DNA of 64,000 bases from Micromonospora purpureochromogenes (GCF_900091515.1 NZ_LT607410.1:5952001-6016000); one strand, 5' to 3'; positions 18,363-27,550 are shown, counted from the stretch's first letter. The notes: generated by a model from the letters alone, not told the origin. Numbers and translations: made by a program.

Positions 18363-18517
18363 GGTGGATCCTCCCCGTCTGCGGTGTGCGCGGTCGGTTT
18401 CCACCCCACCACCGCGCCCGCCGCCACGTCCAAGATCGAAGGCCGGCGTGGGCGATATCCGCAGTAATATCGGTGCAGCTCACCGCCGCCGAAGGTGCGG
18501 GTCGGTGTGCGGAAAAG

Positions 18518-19405
18518 TCAGGCCGCCCGCAACGCCTCCACCGCCGTCCGGGCGGCCTCCCCCATGGCCAGGTCGACGTCGATCCGGCGGGTGGCGAGCC
18601 GGTCGGTGCGGGCGAAGACCGCCATCGCGTACCGGCTGCCGTCCGGGTACTCCGCCACCCCGGCTTCCAGGTGCAGCCCGGGCAGGGTGCCGGTCTTCGC
18701 GGCGACGCGTACCCCCGCCGGGAAGCCGGAGGCCAGCCGGGTCCAGAAGAGCTGCCGCGACATCAGCTCCCGGACGGTGGCGCAGGCCGCGGCGGGGCCC
18801 GCCTCGTCCCGCCAGATCAGGCCGAGCAGCCGGGTGATCTCCCGGGCCGTGCTCGACGTGGTGTGCGCGGGGTCGAAGACCCGCATCGCCCGGACCCGCT
18901 CCTCGGGCAGGGTCGGGAAGATCCGGGCGAAGTCCGCCTCGGTGTGGGCGCCCACGTCCGCGAGCATCAGCTCCACCAGCTGCCTGGGTCCACCGAGGAT
19001 CCGGGTACGCGGCAGGTGCAGCTCGGCGGCGAGCATCGGCAGCACGTCCGCGCCGACCCGGCGCAGCAGCAGGTCGGCGGCGGTGTTGTCGCTGACCGAC
19101 ATGGCGAAGTACGCGAGGTCGCGCAGGGACACCTCGACGTCGTCGGCGCAGCCCGCCACCCCCCACCCGCCGAGCCGGTCACCGGCCCGGACCAGCACCC
19201 GCTCGCTCGCGTCGAGCTGCCCGGCGGCGACCTGCCGGGCGAACTCCAGCACCAGCAGGATCTTGAACACGGAGGCGATCGGGGTCTGCTCGTCCGCCCG
19301 CACGGCGACCTCCCGCCCGGCCGGACCGTCCACGGGTACGACGTGCAGGCTGCCGGTGATGCCGACCCGGGCGAAGATCTCCTCGACGCGCTGCTCCGCT
19401 GCCAC
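18518..19405 (-). CDS. Class A beta-lactamase-like serine hydrolase
   Basis: A 295-residue protein with the three penicillin-recognising motifs in order: Ser45-x-x-Lys48 in IASVFKILL, SDN at 106-108 in MSVSDNTAADLLL, and KTG in RVAAKTGTLPGLH. The Glu-x-x-Leu-Asn omega-loop motif of true class A beta-lactamases is not evident, and no signal peptide is visible. It may therefore be a cytoplasmic or unconventionally exported beta-lactamase-like hydrolase rather than a resistance enzyme. It begins at GTG 38 bases from a divergent LysR regulator, the classic ampR-like layout, suggesting regulated expression. Confidence 0.85.
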   Translation of the reverse strand: MAAEQRVEEIFARVGITGSLHVVPVDGPAGREVAVRADEQTPIASVFKILLVLEFARQVAAGQLDASERVLVRAGDRLGGWGVAGCADDVEVSLRDLAYFAMSVSDNTAADLLLRRVGADVLPMLAAELHLPRTRILGGPRQLVELMLADVGAHTEADFARIFPTLPEERVRAMRVFDPAHTTSSTAREITRLLGLIWRDEAGPAAACATVRELMSRQLFWTRLASGFPAGVRVAAKTGTLPGLHLEAGVAEYPDGSRYAMAVFARTDRLATRRIDVDLAMGEAARTAVEALRAA

Positions 19406-19443
19406 CCCGGCACGGTAACCGGTGGCTGCCGTAGGGTCCGGGC

Positions 19444-20403
19444 GTGGATCTGCTCCGCCACCTGCGGCACTTCGTGGTGGTCGCCCGCGAGCTGCACTTC
19501 GGCCGGGCGGCCGAGGCGCTGGGCATGGCGCAGCCCCCGCTGAGCCAGTCGATCCAGCGCCTGGAACGCGAGCTGGCGGTGGAACTGTTCGACCGGTCCC
19601 GGCGGCAGGTACGGCTGACCACCGCCGGGCAGCTGCTGCTCGGCGAGGCCGAGGAGCTGCTGGCCGGCGAGCTTCGGGTCCGCCACCTGATGCGTCAGGT
19701 CCGCGACGGCGCGCTGGGCGTGTTCCGGGCCGGCGTGCCCCCGGAGACGCCGGCGGTGACGCTGCGCGCCCTGCTGGACCGGCTGGCCGCCGCCGCGCCG
19801 GGGCTCGACGTCGACCTGCACGAGCTGACCAGCGCCGAGCAGGTGCGGATGCTCGCCGAGCGGCGGCTGGACGCCGGGCTGCTGCAGTATCCGGAGGAGC
19901 CGGCCGGGTTGCGTTTCGGCCCGCCGGTGACCGTACCGGTGGGGGTGCTGCTGCCCCGGGCCTCGCCGCTGGCCCGGCCGCGCGAGGTGGCGCTGGCCGA
20001 CCTGGCCGGGCTGGACCTCGTCGCCGCGCCCCGGTCCACCGCCCCCGGCTGGTACGACCACGTGCTTGACGTCTGCCGCCGGCACGGCTTCACGCCGGGC
20101 CGGGTGCGGCCGGCCCGCAATCCGGAGTTCATCTTCGGTCTGCTGCTGGCCGGCGGCGCGGTGGCGCTGGAGCCGGAGTCGCTGGCCCGCCGGGAGCCCC
20201 GGATCGCCTGGCGCCCGCTGGCCGGGCGACCGCTGGTGAAGCGGACGGCGGCGGCCTGGCCGGACCGCGCGCCGCACCCCGCGGCGCCGATGTTCGGCCA
20301 GTTCGCGGCCGAGGTGCTGGCCACTGTCGAGCCCGCGCCGCCGGCGGCGGTGGCGCCGTCGGCCCGGCCCTGGCCGGTGCTGTTCGACGCCACGTCCGAC
20401 TGA
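19444..20403 (+). CDS. LysR-family transcriptional regulator
   Basis: A 319-residue LysR regulator. The winged helix-turn-helix is at residues 1-60 (LLRHLRHFVVVARELHFGRA, then MAQPPLSQSIQRLERELAVE and LFDRSRRQVRLTTAG). The effector-binding domain follows (about 90-295). It sits back-to-back with the beta-lactamase-like gene with only 38 bases between the starts, so one shared operator probably controls both genes. The ligand is unknown; by analogy with AmpR it could be a wall fragment, but this is inference from layout only. Confidence 0.93.
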   Translation: MDLLRHLRHFVVVARELHFGRAAEALGMAQPPLSQSIQRLERELAVELFDRSRRQVRLTTAGQLLLGEAEELLAGELRVRHLMRQVRDGALGVFRAGVPPETPAVTLRALLDRLAAAAPGLDVDLHELTSAEQVRMLAERRLDAGLLQYPEEPAGLRFGPPVTVPVGVLLPRASPLARPREVALADLAGLDLVAAPRSTAPGWYDHVLDVCRRHGFTPGRVRPARNPEFIFGLLLAGGAVALEPESLARREPRIAWRPLAGRPLVKRTAAAWPDRAPHPAAPMFGQFAAEVLATVEPAPPAAVAPSARPWPVLFDATSD

Positions 20404-20553
20404 GGAGTGGTGGGCTTGTCGCAGATCACCCGGGCGGGCCCGTGAGGGAGCGGCCCGACCGGGTAGGACAGGCGGGTGGCACCCTGCGGCCGACGCCGTG
20501 GAAGCGCTTCCGGCGCCCGGCCGGGTGCCCCTGACGATGGGAGAGAGAGCCGG

Positions 20554-21405
20554 ATGGCGAACACGATTCCCGACATCCCCCTCAACGACGGCAACACGAT
20601 CCCGCAGCTCGGCTTCGGGGTCTTCCAGATCGAGCCGAAGGACACCGCCGAGGCCGTGGGCCGGGCGCTGGAGATCGGCTACCGGCACATCGACACCGCC
20701 GAGATGTACGGCAACGAGGCCGAGGTCGGCGAGGCGGTCCGCACCTCCGGCCTGGACCGCGCCGAGGTCTTCGTGACCAGCAAGCTCAACAACGCGTTCC
20801 ACCGGCCGGAGGATGCCCGCCGGGCGTTCGAGTCGACGCTGTCCGCGCTGAAGATGGACTACATCGACCTGTTCCTGATCCACTGGCCGCTGCCCACCCG
20901 CTACGACGGTGACTTCGTCTCCACCTGGAAGACGCTGGAGGAGTTCCGGCGCGACGGCCGGGCGAAGTCGATCGGCGTGTCGAACTTCCAGGTGCCGCAC
21001 CTGGAGCGGCTCGCCGCCGAGGCGGACGTGGTGCCCGCGGTCAACCAGATCGAGGTGCACCCGTACCTCGGCAACGAGGACGTGCGCGCGTACGACCGGC
21101 AGCACAACGTCATCACCCAGGCGTGGTCGCCGATCGCCCAGGGCAAGGTGCTCGACGACCCGACCGTGGTCGACGTCGCCGAGCAGGTCGGCCGTACCCC
21201 GGCCCAGGTGGTGCTGCGCTGGCACGTGCAGCGCGACGACATCGTCTTCCCCAAGTCGATCACCCCGCAGCGGATCGCGGAGAACTTCCAGATCTTCGAC
21301 TTCGAGCTGGACGACGCGGCGATGGAGCGGATCAGCGGGCTGGACCGGGGCGAGGCCGGCCGGCAGGGCCCCAACCCGGACGAGTTCGACTACCTGCCGA
21401 GCTGA
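20554..21405 (+). CDS. Aldo/keto reductase (AKR5, 2,5-diketogluconate reductase-like)
   Basis: A 283-residue NADPH-dependent TIM-barrel reductase. It begins IPLNDGNTIPQLGFGVFQI; the catalytic tetrad is visible as the Asp and Tyr of HIDTAEMYGNE, the Lys of VTSKLNN and the His of FLIHWPLP. VFPKSITPQRIAENFQIFDF is the cofactor-phosphate segment. It reduces aldehydes or ketones; the true substrate is unknown. The ATG has GGGAGA-type ribosome sites upstream. Monocistronic, with a terminator downstream. Confidence 0.93.
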   Translation: MANTIPDIPLNDGNTIPQLGFGVFQIEPKDTAEAVGRALEIGYRHIDTAEMYGNEAEVGEAVRTSGLDRAEVFVTSKLNNAFHRPEDARRAFESTLSALKMDYIDLFLIHWPLPTRYDGDFVSTWKTLEEFRRDGRAKSIGVSNFQVPHLERLAAEADVVPAVNQIEVHPYLGNEDVRAYDRQHNVITQAWSPIAQGKVLDDPTVVDVAEQVGRTPAQVVLRWHVQRDDIVFPKSITPQRIAENFQIFDFELDDAAMERISGLDRGEAGRQGPNPDEFDYLPS

Positions 21406-21437
21406 CGGGTGTAACGCGGCGCGGCGGCACGGCGCAC

Positions 21438-21471
21438 GAAAGAAGGGGCTCCGGACCGGGCCCCTTCTTTC
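21438..21471 (+). terminator. 12-bp hairpin with T-tract after the aldo/keto reductase gene
   Basis: Bases 21438-21449 pair perfectly with 21460-21471 around a ten-base loop. The 3' arm ends in a pyrimidine run (ccccttctttc), close to a classical intrinsic terminator. It also lies 26 bases ahead of the lipoprotein gene, so that gene needs its own promoter or readthrough. Confidence 0.8.
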
Positions 21472-21497
21472 ACATACGAGAGGACCGCGTCCGCGCG

Positions 21498-22190
21498 ATG
21501 TCGCACCGCCGTACCCCCGCACTCCTGTTGTCGATGCTGGTCGCCCTCGGCGCGGCTGCCTGCGGCCCCGCCGAGGAGGCGTCCCCGGCGCGCTGGTCGG
21601 CGCCGGTCTCCGCCGCACCGACCCCGCCGCCACCGCCCCGGCCCACCCCGACGTCGACCGCCGAGGTGCGCGGTCAGGTCAAGGCCGCGCTGGTGGACCT
21701 GACCGACTTCCACCCGGCCATCACGGACGTCACGTCGGAGACCACCGAGGGGTTCAAGCTGGCGCACCCCTGCCGCGACAGCCTCCCGTCGGACCGGAAA
21801 CGGACCGCGTACCGGGAGCGGCAGTGGAAGGGCGAGCAGGTCTGGATCCGGCAGTACGTCGTCGGCTACCTCACCGTGCCGGGACGCAAGCTGACCGGCG
21901 AGCTCCGCTCGGCGCTGGCCAAGTGCCGCACCTACCAGGAGCCGGACGGCGTCACCACCACCACCGTCGTACGCCCCAAGGCGCCGCTGGTGCCGGCGGA
22001 CGCCGACACCGTCTCCTGGTGCGAGCGGCTGGTCAACGACGACACCTCCTACCTCTGCACCGTGCTGGTGTCGCGGGGCAGTTACGTGCTGGAACTCAAC
22101 GCCGCCGAGGCCGGCGACCTGGAGAAGTCCGCGAAGCTGCTGACCCGGCTGCACCGGGTCGCCGTCGACCCGTTCCGCGAGGCGACGTAG
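21498..22190 (+). CDS. Putative lipoprotein
   Basis: A 230-residue exported protein. The signal LLLSMLVALGAAAC has a lipobox ending in Cys at about residue 22, followed by a Pro-rich spacer (APTPPPPPRPTPT) and a globular region with five Cys. I recognise no catalytic motif. It is probably anchored to the outer face of the membrane. It converges on the mannosyltransferase-like gene with only seven bases between. Confidence 0.75.
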   Translation: MSHRRTPALLLSMLVALGAAACGPAEEASPARWSAPVSAAPTPPPPPRPTPTSTAEVRGQVKAALVDLTDFHPAITDVTSETTEGFKLAHPCRDSLPSDRKRTAYRERQWKGEQVWIRQYVVGYLTVPGRKLTGELRSALAKCRTYQEPDGVTTTTVVRPKAPLVPADADTVSWCERLVNDDTSYLCTVLVSRGSYVLELNAAEAGDLEKSAKLLTRLHRVAVDPFREAT

Positions 22191-22197
22191 CGACCCG

Positions 22198-23451
22198 TCA
22201 GATGATGAAGTGCGTCCAGTAGGCCAGCCACACCACGAACAGCGCACCCTGCACCAGCCCCAGCGCGGCGCTCAGCCAGGCGTCGGCCGTGGCGTTGCGA
22301 GCCCACCGGGCCAGGACCAGGCCGACCGGGAACGCGGCGATCAGGTAGCGCAGCAGGCTCTTGTACACCGGTGGCCCCATCGACAGCGGCGCCAGCACCA
22401 TCAGCACGGTGTAGACGAGGTAGGGCAACCCGATCCGGCGGACGCCGGCGACCACGATCGCCAGCACGGCGACGGCGAACCAGACCCGTACGGCGTCCCG
22501 GGTGTCGCCGGTGAGACCGTTCCAGATCACCGGCAGCGGATTCTGCACCCGGATGCCCCAGCCCTTCTCCTGGGCGCGCTGGTAGGCGAACCAGCCCCCG
22601 CCCTTCCACCGGCAGAACGCCATGAAGGTGAGCCAGCCGGCCGGGACGAGCAGCAGCGGCCAACCGGTCCGGACGTACGTCCAGAGACTGCGCGGGTCGA
22701 GGCGGTAGCGGTGCTGGCGGAGCAGGACCAGGGCGAGCGGGACGGCCACCAGGAACCCCACCGAGCGGCTGAGCCCGAGGAAGTAGCCCAGCACGCCCAC
22801 CGTCACCCACCGCCCCCGCTCGGCGTAGTGGAAGGTGGCCAGCGCCAGGCAGAGGAACAGCGACTCGGTCAGCGCCGCCTGGAACAGGAACGCGGTCGGC
22901 AGCAGCACCAGGTACCGGGTGAACCGCCGCGCCGCGGCGTCGTCGCCGAGCAGCGTCTCGCCCAGCCGCAGGGCGTAGTAGAGCAGCAGCAGGAACGCGA
23001 CGTTGCTGATCAGCAGCAGCGCCATGGCGGTGTTGCCGCCCAGCGGCACCGCCACCACCCGGCCCAGGAACGGGTAGAGCAGGGGGAAGCCGAAGCCCCC
23101 CTTCCACTCGCCGGTGAGCGGCTGCCGGCTCAGGTGGTCGTAGATCAGCGCGTCCCAGGCGAACCACATCGAAATCCAGCGGTGCGGCGAGATCGCCGCC
23201 TGCTCGAGGCGCGTGTTGATCTCGTCGGCCGGGGGCGCGGCGGGCGCCCCCTCCCAGGCGGTCAGGGCGATCACCCCGACCAGGCCGAGGACGACCTTCG
23301 CGCCGACGAACACCGCGAGGACGTACCGCCAGCGCTCCGGCACCCGGACGACGAGGTCGCCGGCGTGGCCGAGCAGGCGGTCCCAGCGCGCCGGGAGACC
23401 GGTCGCGGGCGCGCGGCCGTCCGCTGCGGTGTCCCGCGGCCCGTCGGTCAT
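22198..23451 (-). CDS. PIG-V-like membrane mannosyltransferase
   Basis: A 417-residue polytopic protein with about nine to ten hydrophobic segments. The first periplasmic loop carries RWISMWFAWDALIYDHLS, with the Trp-Asp pair expected of GT-C enzymes. FLFQAALTESLFLCLALATF and GRWVTVGVLGYFLGLSRSVG match the PIG-V/GPI mannosyltransferase II family. It likely transfers a polyprenyl-phosphate sugar to a glycolipid or protein outside the membrane. ATG start. Confidence 0.8.
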   Translation of the reverse strand: MTDGPRDTAADGRAPATGLPARWDRLLGHAGDLVVRVPERWRYVLAVFVGAKVVLGLVGVIALTAWEGAPAAPPADEINTRLEQAAISPHRWISMWFAWDALIYDHLSRQPLTGEWKGGFGFPLLYPFLGRVVAVPLGGNTAMALLLISNVAFLLLLYYALRLGETLLGDDAAARRFTRYLVLLPTAFLFQAALTESLFLCLALATFHYAERGRWVTVGVLGYFLGLSRSVGFLVAVPLALVLLRQHRYRLDPRSLWTYVRTGWPLLLVPAGWLTFMAFCRWKGGGWFAYQRAQEKGWGIRVQNPLPVIWNGLTGDTRDAVRVWFAVAVLAIVVAGVRRIGLPYLVYTVLMVLAPLSMGPPVYKSLLRYLIAAFPVGLVLARWARNATADAWLSAALGLVQGALFVVWLAYWTHFII

Positions 23452-23675
23452 CTGGCGCGTCCTCACGGAGTCGGTCCGACCCGCGACCCACCCACGGCGG
23501 CCGCGAACCTGCCGGCCGGGCATCCCCCGCCTACGCCGGCTGACACCTCTCCGCCCCCCACCGCCCGGCCCCGAGCGGGATGATCAGGAGTTCCGGGCCG
23601 GCGGATGTGAGACAGCGCAGAGAACGGGTACCCGCGCCTGTCCGACAGGACCCGAGGGCAGGGAGCGGCGTGAGG

Positions 23676-25208
23676 ATGGACGAGCGTCACGGCACGGTGG
23701 TCATCGGCGCGGGCCCGGCGGGTCTGACCGCCGCGTACGAGTTGCTCCGGCACGGCGAGACGGTACGGGTGTTCGAGGCCGACGACGTGGTCGGCGGGAT
23801 CAGCCGTACCGTCGAGCGGGACGGCTGGCGCTTCGACATCGGCGGGCACCGGTTCTTCACCAAGGTGGGCCGGGTCGAGGAGTTCTGGCACGAGATCCTG
23901 CCCGACGAGGAGTTCCTGCTCCGGCCCCGGATGAGCCGCATCTTCTACCGGGGCGCGCTCTACGACTACCCGCTCAACGCCGGCAACGCCCTGCGCAACC
24001 TCGGTGTCCGGGAGGCGGCCCGCTGCATGGGCTCGTACGCGCGGGCGCGGCTGCGCCCGCCGAAGGACCAGTCGCACTTCGAGGGCTGGGTGTCGGCGCG
24101 CTTCGGCTGGCGGCTCTACTCGATCTTCTTCAAGACCTACACCGAGAAGGTCTGGGGGATGCCGGCCGACCAGTTGCAGGCCGACTGGGCCGCCCAGCGG
24201 ATCAAGAACCTGTCGCTGGCCCGCGCGGTGCTCAACGCGCTGCTGCCCCGCCGCAACCGCAAGGACGTGACCAGCCTGATCGAGGAGTTCCAGTACCCGA
24301 AGTTCGGCCCCGGCATGATGTGGGAGCGCTGCACCGAGGAGGTCCGCAAGCGCGGCGGCGAGGTCACCACCGGCACCTGGGTGAAGGCCGTGCACCACGA
24401 GGGCCGGCGGGCCGTGGCGGTCACCGTCGACGGGCCGGGCGGGGAACGCCGGGTGCCCGCCGACCACGTCATCTCGTCCATGCCGATCTCCGAGCTGGTG
24501 GCCGCGGTGCACCCGGCCGCCCCGCCCGAGGTGCTCGAATGCGCCGCCGACCTGCGCTACCGGGACTTCCTGACGGTGGCGCTGGTGGTGCCGGAGGAGT
24601 TCTCCTTCCCGGACAACTGGATCTACGTGCACGACCCGGCGGTGAACGTGGGCCGGATCCAGAACTTCGGCTCCTGGTCGCCGTACCTGGTCAAGGACGG
24701 CCGCACCTGCCTGGGGCTGGAGTACTTCGTGTTCGAGGACGACGAGACCTGGCGGACCTCCGACGCCGACCTCGTCGCCCGGGCCACCACCGAGCTGGAG
24801 CAGCTCGGCCTGGTGCGGCCCGGCGCGGTGGAGAGCGGGTACGTGGTGCGGATGCCGAAGGCCTACCCCGTGTACGACGACCGCTACCAGCACAACGTCG
24901 ACACCATCCGGGCGTGGCTGGCACGGGAGCTGCCCAACGTGCACCCCGTCGGGCGTAACGGGATGCACCGCTACAACAACCAGGACCACTCCATGCTGAC
25001 CGCCATGCTGACCGCCGAGAACATCGCCCACGGCGCCGGCCACGACGTCTGGACGGTCAACGTCGAGCAGGACTACCACGAGCAGAGCAACGACAAGGGC
25101 GGCGACGGGCGGCGGGGCACCGGCCGGGACGCCCCGACCGTGCCGGCCCGCACCGTCGGCACGACCGCCGCCCACGCCGCGGAGCGTCGACCGACCGGGG
25201 TCAACTGA
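23676..25208 (+). CDS. FAD-dependent amine-oxidase/UGM-like oxidoreductase
   Basis: A 510-residue flavoprotein. The dinucleotide fold is VVIGAGPAGLTAAYELL, then VFEADDVVGGISRTV and FDIGGHRFFTK. A middle region (MSRIFYRGALYDYPLN, KTYTEKVWGMPADQL) and the C-terminal FAD-binding NGMHRYNNQDHSMLTAM are typical of the protoporphyrinogen oxidase/UDP-galactopyranose mutase-like superfamily. These enzymes often act in cell-wall sugar metabolism, which fits the neighbouring GT-C gene (inference). GTG 23670 is an alternative start two codons upstream. Confidence 0.85.
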   Translation: MDERHGTVVIGAGPAGLTAAYELLRHGETVRVFEADDVVGGISRTVERDGWRFDIGGHRFFTKVGRVEEFWHEILPDEEFLLRPRMSRIFYRGALYDYPLNAGNALRNLGVREAARCMGSYARARLRPPKDQSHFEGWVSARFGWRLYSIFFKTYTEKVWGMPADQLQADWAAQRIKNLSLARAVLNALLPRRNRKDVTSLIEEFQYPKFGPGMMWERCTEEVRKRGGEVTTGTWVKAVHHEGRRAVAVTVDGPGGERRVPADHVISSMPISELVAAVHPAAPPEVLECAADLRYRDFLTVALVVPEEFSFPDNWIYVHDPAVNVGRIQNFGSWSPYLVKDGRTCLGLEYFVFEDDETWRTSDADLVARATTELEQLGLVRPGAVESGYVVRMPKAYPVYDDRYQHNVDTIRAWLARELPNVHPVGRNGMHRYNNQDHSMLTAMLTAENIAHGAGHDVWTVNVEQDYHEQSNDKGGDGRRGTGRDAPTVPARTVGTTAAHAAERRPTGVN

Positions 25209-25241
25209 TCCTCGCGCTCCCGGCGGTCCGCTGGTGAGCCC

Positions 25242-25272
25242 TTGACTTCGAGCGCGCTCGAACGTCCAGGGT
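25242..25272 (+). promoter_or_regulatory. MerR-type promoter with 16-bp palindromic operator
   Basis: A -35 box TTGACT (25242-25247) and a -10-like CAGGGT (25267-25272) are separated by 19 bases, the long spacer typical of MerR-family promoters. A perfect 16-base palindrome (25247-25262) fills the spacer. It lies 29-59 bases ahead of the aldo/keto reductase start. No MerR gene is adjacent, so the regulator would be encoded elsewhere. Confidence 0.65.
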
Positions 25273-25300
25273 GGAGGCCCCACGTCGAACGGGAGACCTC

Positions 25301-26287
25301 ATGCGGTACCGCACGATCGGCACGGACCCGCGGACCCGGCGCGAGGTGAGCGTGCTCAGCCTCGGCGCGATGCTCTTCGGCACCGCCACCGACGAGGCCA
25401 CCTCGTACGCCATCCTCGACCGGTACGTCGAGGCCGGTGGCACCTTCGTCGACACCTCGGACAACTACGCGTTCTGGATGAGCGGCGGGCAGGGCGGCGA
25501 GAGCGAGGAGCTGCTCGGCCGCTGGCGGCGCAGCCGGGGCGTCGGGGACGAGATCGTCGTCGCGACCAAGCTGGGGGCGCGTCCGCTCGCCCCCGGCACC
25601 AGCTACACCGACAACGCCGAGGGGCTGTCGGCCAAGGTGATCCGGGAGTCGGCGGAGCGCAGCCGGGAACGGCTCGGCATGGCGAAGCTGGACCTGCTGT
25701 ACGCGCACATCGAGGACCGCACGGTGCCCCTGGAGGAGACGGTGGCGGCCTTCGGCGAGCTGGTCGCCGAGGGCGCCGTCGGGCTGCTGGGGGCGAGCAA
25801 CCACCGGGCGTGGCGGGTGGAGCGGGCCCGCGCGGTGGCCGCCGCCGCCGGCCTGCCCGGGTACGAGGTGCTCCAGTACCACCACACCTACCTCCAGCGG
25901 CGCACCGACCTGCCCAGCGAGCTGGACCCGGACGGCGACCCGGGCTCGGTCGGCGGTGACCTGGCCAGCTACCTGCGGGCGGAGCCGGCGCTGACGCTGG
26001 TCGCGTACTCGCCGCTGGTGAAGGGCGGCTACAGCCGGCCGGACAAGCCGCTGGGCCCGGAGTACGACCTGCCGAGCGCGCCGGGCCGGCTGGCCGCGCT
26101 GCGGGAGGTGGCCGCCGAGACGGGCGCGACGGTCAACCAGGTGGTGCTGGCCTGGCTGATGGGCGGCGAGACCCCGTCGATCCCGCTGGTCGGCGCCTCC
26201 TCGGTGGCCCAGCTCGACGAGAGCCTCGAAGCGGTGGAGCTGGAGCTGACCGCCGCGCAACGGGAACGACTGGACGCCGCGCGCTGA
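25301..26287 (+). CDS. Aldo/keto reductase (AKR general-stress type)
   Basis: A 328-residue TIM-barrel oxidoreductase. The N-terminus RYRTIGTDPRTRREVSVLSLGAM and the active-site segments GTFVDTSDNYAF (Asp, Tyr), VVATKLGAR (Lys) and LLYAHIEDRT (His) are visible. VPLEETVAAFGELVAEGAVG and IPLVGASSVAQLDESL complete the fold. Substrates are unknown; the MerR-like promoter upstream suggests induction by a toxic or redox-active compound (inference). ATG with GGGAGA four bases upstream. Confidence 0.92.
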   Translation: MRYRTIGTDPRTRREVSVLSLGAMLFGTATDEATSYAILDRYVEAGGTFVDTSDNYAFWMSGGQGGESEELLGRWRRSRGVGDEIVVATKLGARPLAPGTSYTDNAEGLSAKVIRESAERSRERLGMAKLDLLYAHIEDRTVPLEETVAAFGELVAEGAVGLLGASNHRAWRVERARAVAAAAGLPGYEVLQYHHTYLQRRTDLPSELDPDGDPGSVGGDLASYLRAEPALTLVAYSPLVKGGYSRPDKPLGPEYDLPSAPGRLAALREVAAETGATVNQVVLAWLMGGETPSIPLVGASSVAQLDESLEAVELELTAAQRERLDAAR

Positions 26288-26296
26288 CCGACCTCG

Positions 26297-26797
26297 TCAG
26301 GCCTTCAGGTCGAGCCGCCAGTCGTTGGAGCGCATCAGGTGCCCGGGCGGATACTCGAACTCGGTCTCGCCGAGCAGGGTGAACCCGGCCTTGCGGCAGA
26401 CCGCGTTCGAGGCCGGATGGTCCACCGACGGGTAGGCGTGCGCCCACCGGTGCCGGCCGTGGGCGCGGGCCTCGGCCACCACGGCGCGTACGGCGGCGGT
26501 GGCCAGGCCCCGCCCCTGGTGCTCGGGGAGAATCGCCCAGCCCATCTCGTAGACCGGCTCGTCGTGCCAGACGCGTTCCCAGTAGCCGACGCTGCCGACC
26601 TTCACGCCGTCGGGGAGCGCCACGGTGAACATGCAGCCGCTGCGGGGACCGGGCCCCTGCAGGTACCGCTCGTGCCGGGCGAGCACCTGCTCGTCGGTCT
26701 CCGGGCCGCCGGTGTGGTGCCGGACCTCCGGCGTGTTGAGGCGACGCAGCAGGTCCAGATCGTCCTCGTCCCACCGCGCGATGCGCACCTCGGTCAT
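26297..26797 (-). CDS. GNAT-family N-acetyltransferase
   Basis: A 166-residue acetyltransferase of the RimJ/RimL-like branch: FTVALPDGVKVGSVGYWER, EMGWAILPEHQGRGLATAAV (acetyl-CoA pyrophosphate loop QGRGLA) and VDHPASNAVCRKAGFTLLGE. It transfers acetyl from acetyl-CoA to an amine; the acceptor is unknown. The ATG start is preceded by a G-rich ribosome site. Divergent from the ankyrin-like gene. Confidence 0.9.
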   Translation of the reverse strand: MTEVRIARWDEDDLDLLRRLNTPEVRHHTGGPETDEQVLARHERYLQGPGPRSGCMFTVALPDGVKVGSVGYWERVWHDEPVYEMGWAILPEHQGRGLATAAVRAVVAEARAHGRHRWAHAYPSVDHPASNAVCRKAGFTLLGETEFEYPPGHLMRSNDWRLDLKA

Positions 26798-26875
26798 CCG
26801 TCCCCCCCGTTCGCCATGCGCGCCCATTGAAGCAACCCCTACCGACGGTCCGGGGTCACGAGCCATCACGACACA

Positions 26876-27550
26876 ATGATCTTCATGACGCATCGGTGGG
26901 ACGGAATCACCCGCAGCGAGTCGCTGTCAGCGTGGGCGGTGAAGGCCCGGCACGAGCTGGCCGACCGCGCCCGCGCGTACGACTGGGACGCCGTCTTCGC
27001 GGTGCTCGCCGAGCCCCGCAACGCCGACTGGATGAACGCCGCCCGCCTCGATGGCACCTCGTGGTACGCCCCGCTGCACCAGGCCGCCAACGCCGGCGCG
27101 CCCGTCGAGGTGGTGCGACGCCTGGTCGAGCTGGGCGCCTGGCGGGCGCTGCGCACCGCCGACGGGGAACGCCCATTGGACATCGCCGTCCGCCTGAGCC
27201 ATGAGCATCTGCGGGAGGTCCTGACCCCGCCCCGCCTCATCGACGTACCGGACCACGAGCTGCGCGCGGTCCAGGAGCACTTCCACGGGCTGATCCGCGC
27301 TCGCGTCGGCAACCTGGTCGACGAGCACCGGCTGCGCCTGCCGGAGCTGGAGGTGCTGCTGGAGAGGCCCCGCGACGGAGCGCACTTCTCCGTCCCCGGC
27401 ATGTACGGCGGCTTCACCTTCACCCTCACCGTCGAGGACGATCGGGCGAAGCTGACGACCGAGAGCTGGATGCGGGTGGTCGGCGGTTCCGGTCAGCGGC
27501 ACGAGATCACCGCGAAAGAGGTGATCCTGGTCGAGGAGGGCTTCGTCTGA
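26876..27550 (+). CDS. Ankyrin-repeat domain protein
   Basis: A 224-residue soluble protein. An ankyrin-like region (about 35-125) is visible: YDWDAVFAVLAEPRNADWMN, then TSWYAPLHQAANAGAPVEVVRRLVELGA and ERPLDIAVRLSHEHLREVL. The C-terminal ~95 residues (MYGGFTFTLTVEDDRAKLTT, SWMRVVGGSGQRHEIT) form a small beta domain I do not recognise. It probably acts as a protein-binding adaptor. An ATG three codons downstream (26885) is an equally possible start; neither has a clear ribosome site. Confidence 0.75.
   Translation: MIFMTHRWDGITRSESLSAWAVKARHELADRARAYDWDAVFAVLAEPRNADWMNAARLDGTSWYAPLHQAANAGAPVEVVRRLVELGAWRALRTADGERPLDIAVRLSHEHLREVLTPPRLIDVPDHELRAVQEHFHGLIRARVGNLVDEHRLRLPELEVLLERPRDGAHFSVPGMYGGFTFTLTVEDDRAKLTTESWMRVVGGSGQRHEITAKEVILVEEGFV

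Noticed and set aside
18967..21633. Very long minus-strand open frame (888 codons) across three genes
   Set aside because: It is antisense to clear LysR and aldo/keto reductase genes and has the Arg/Pro/Gly composition of a high-GC shadow frame.
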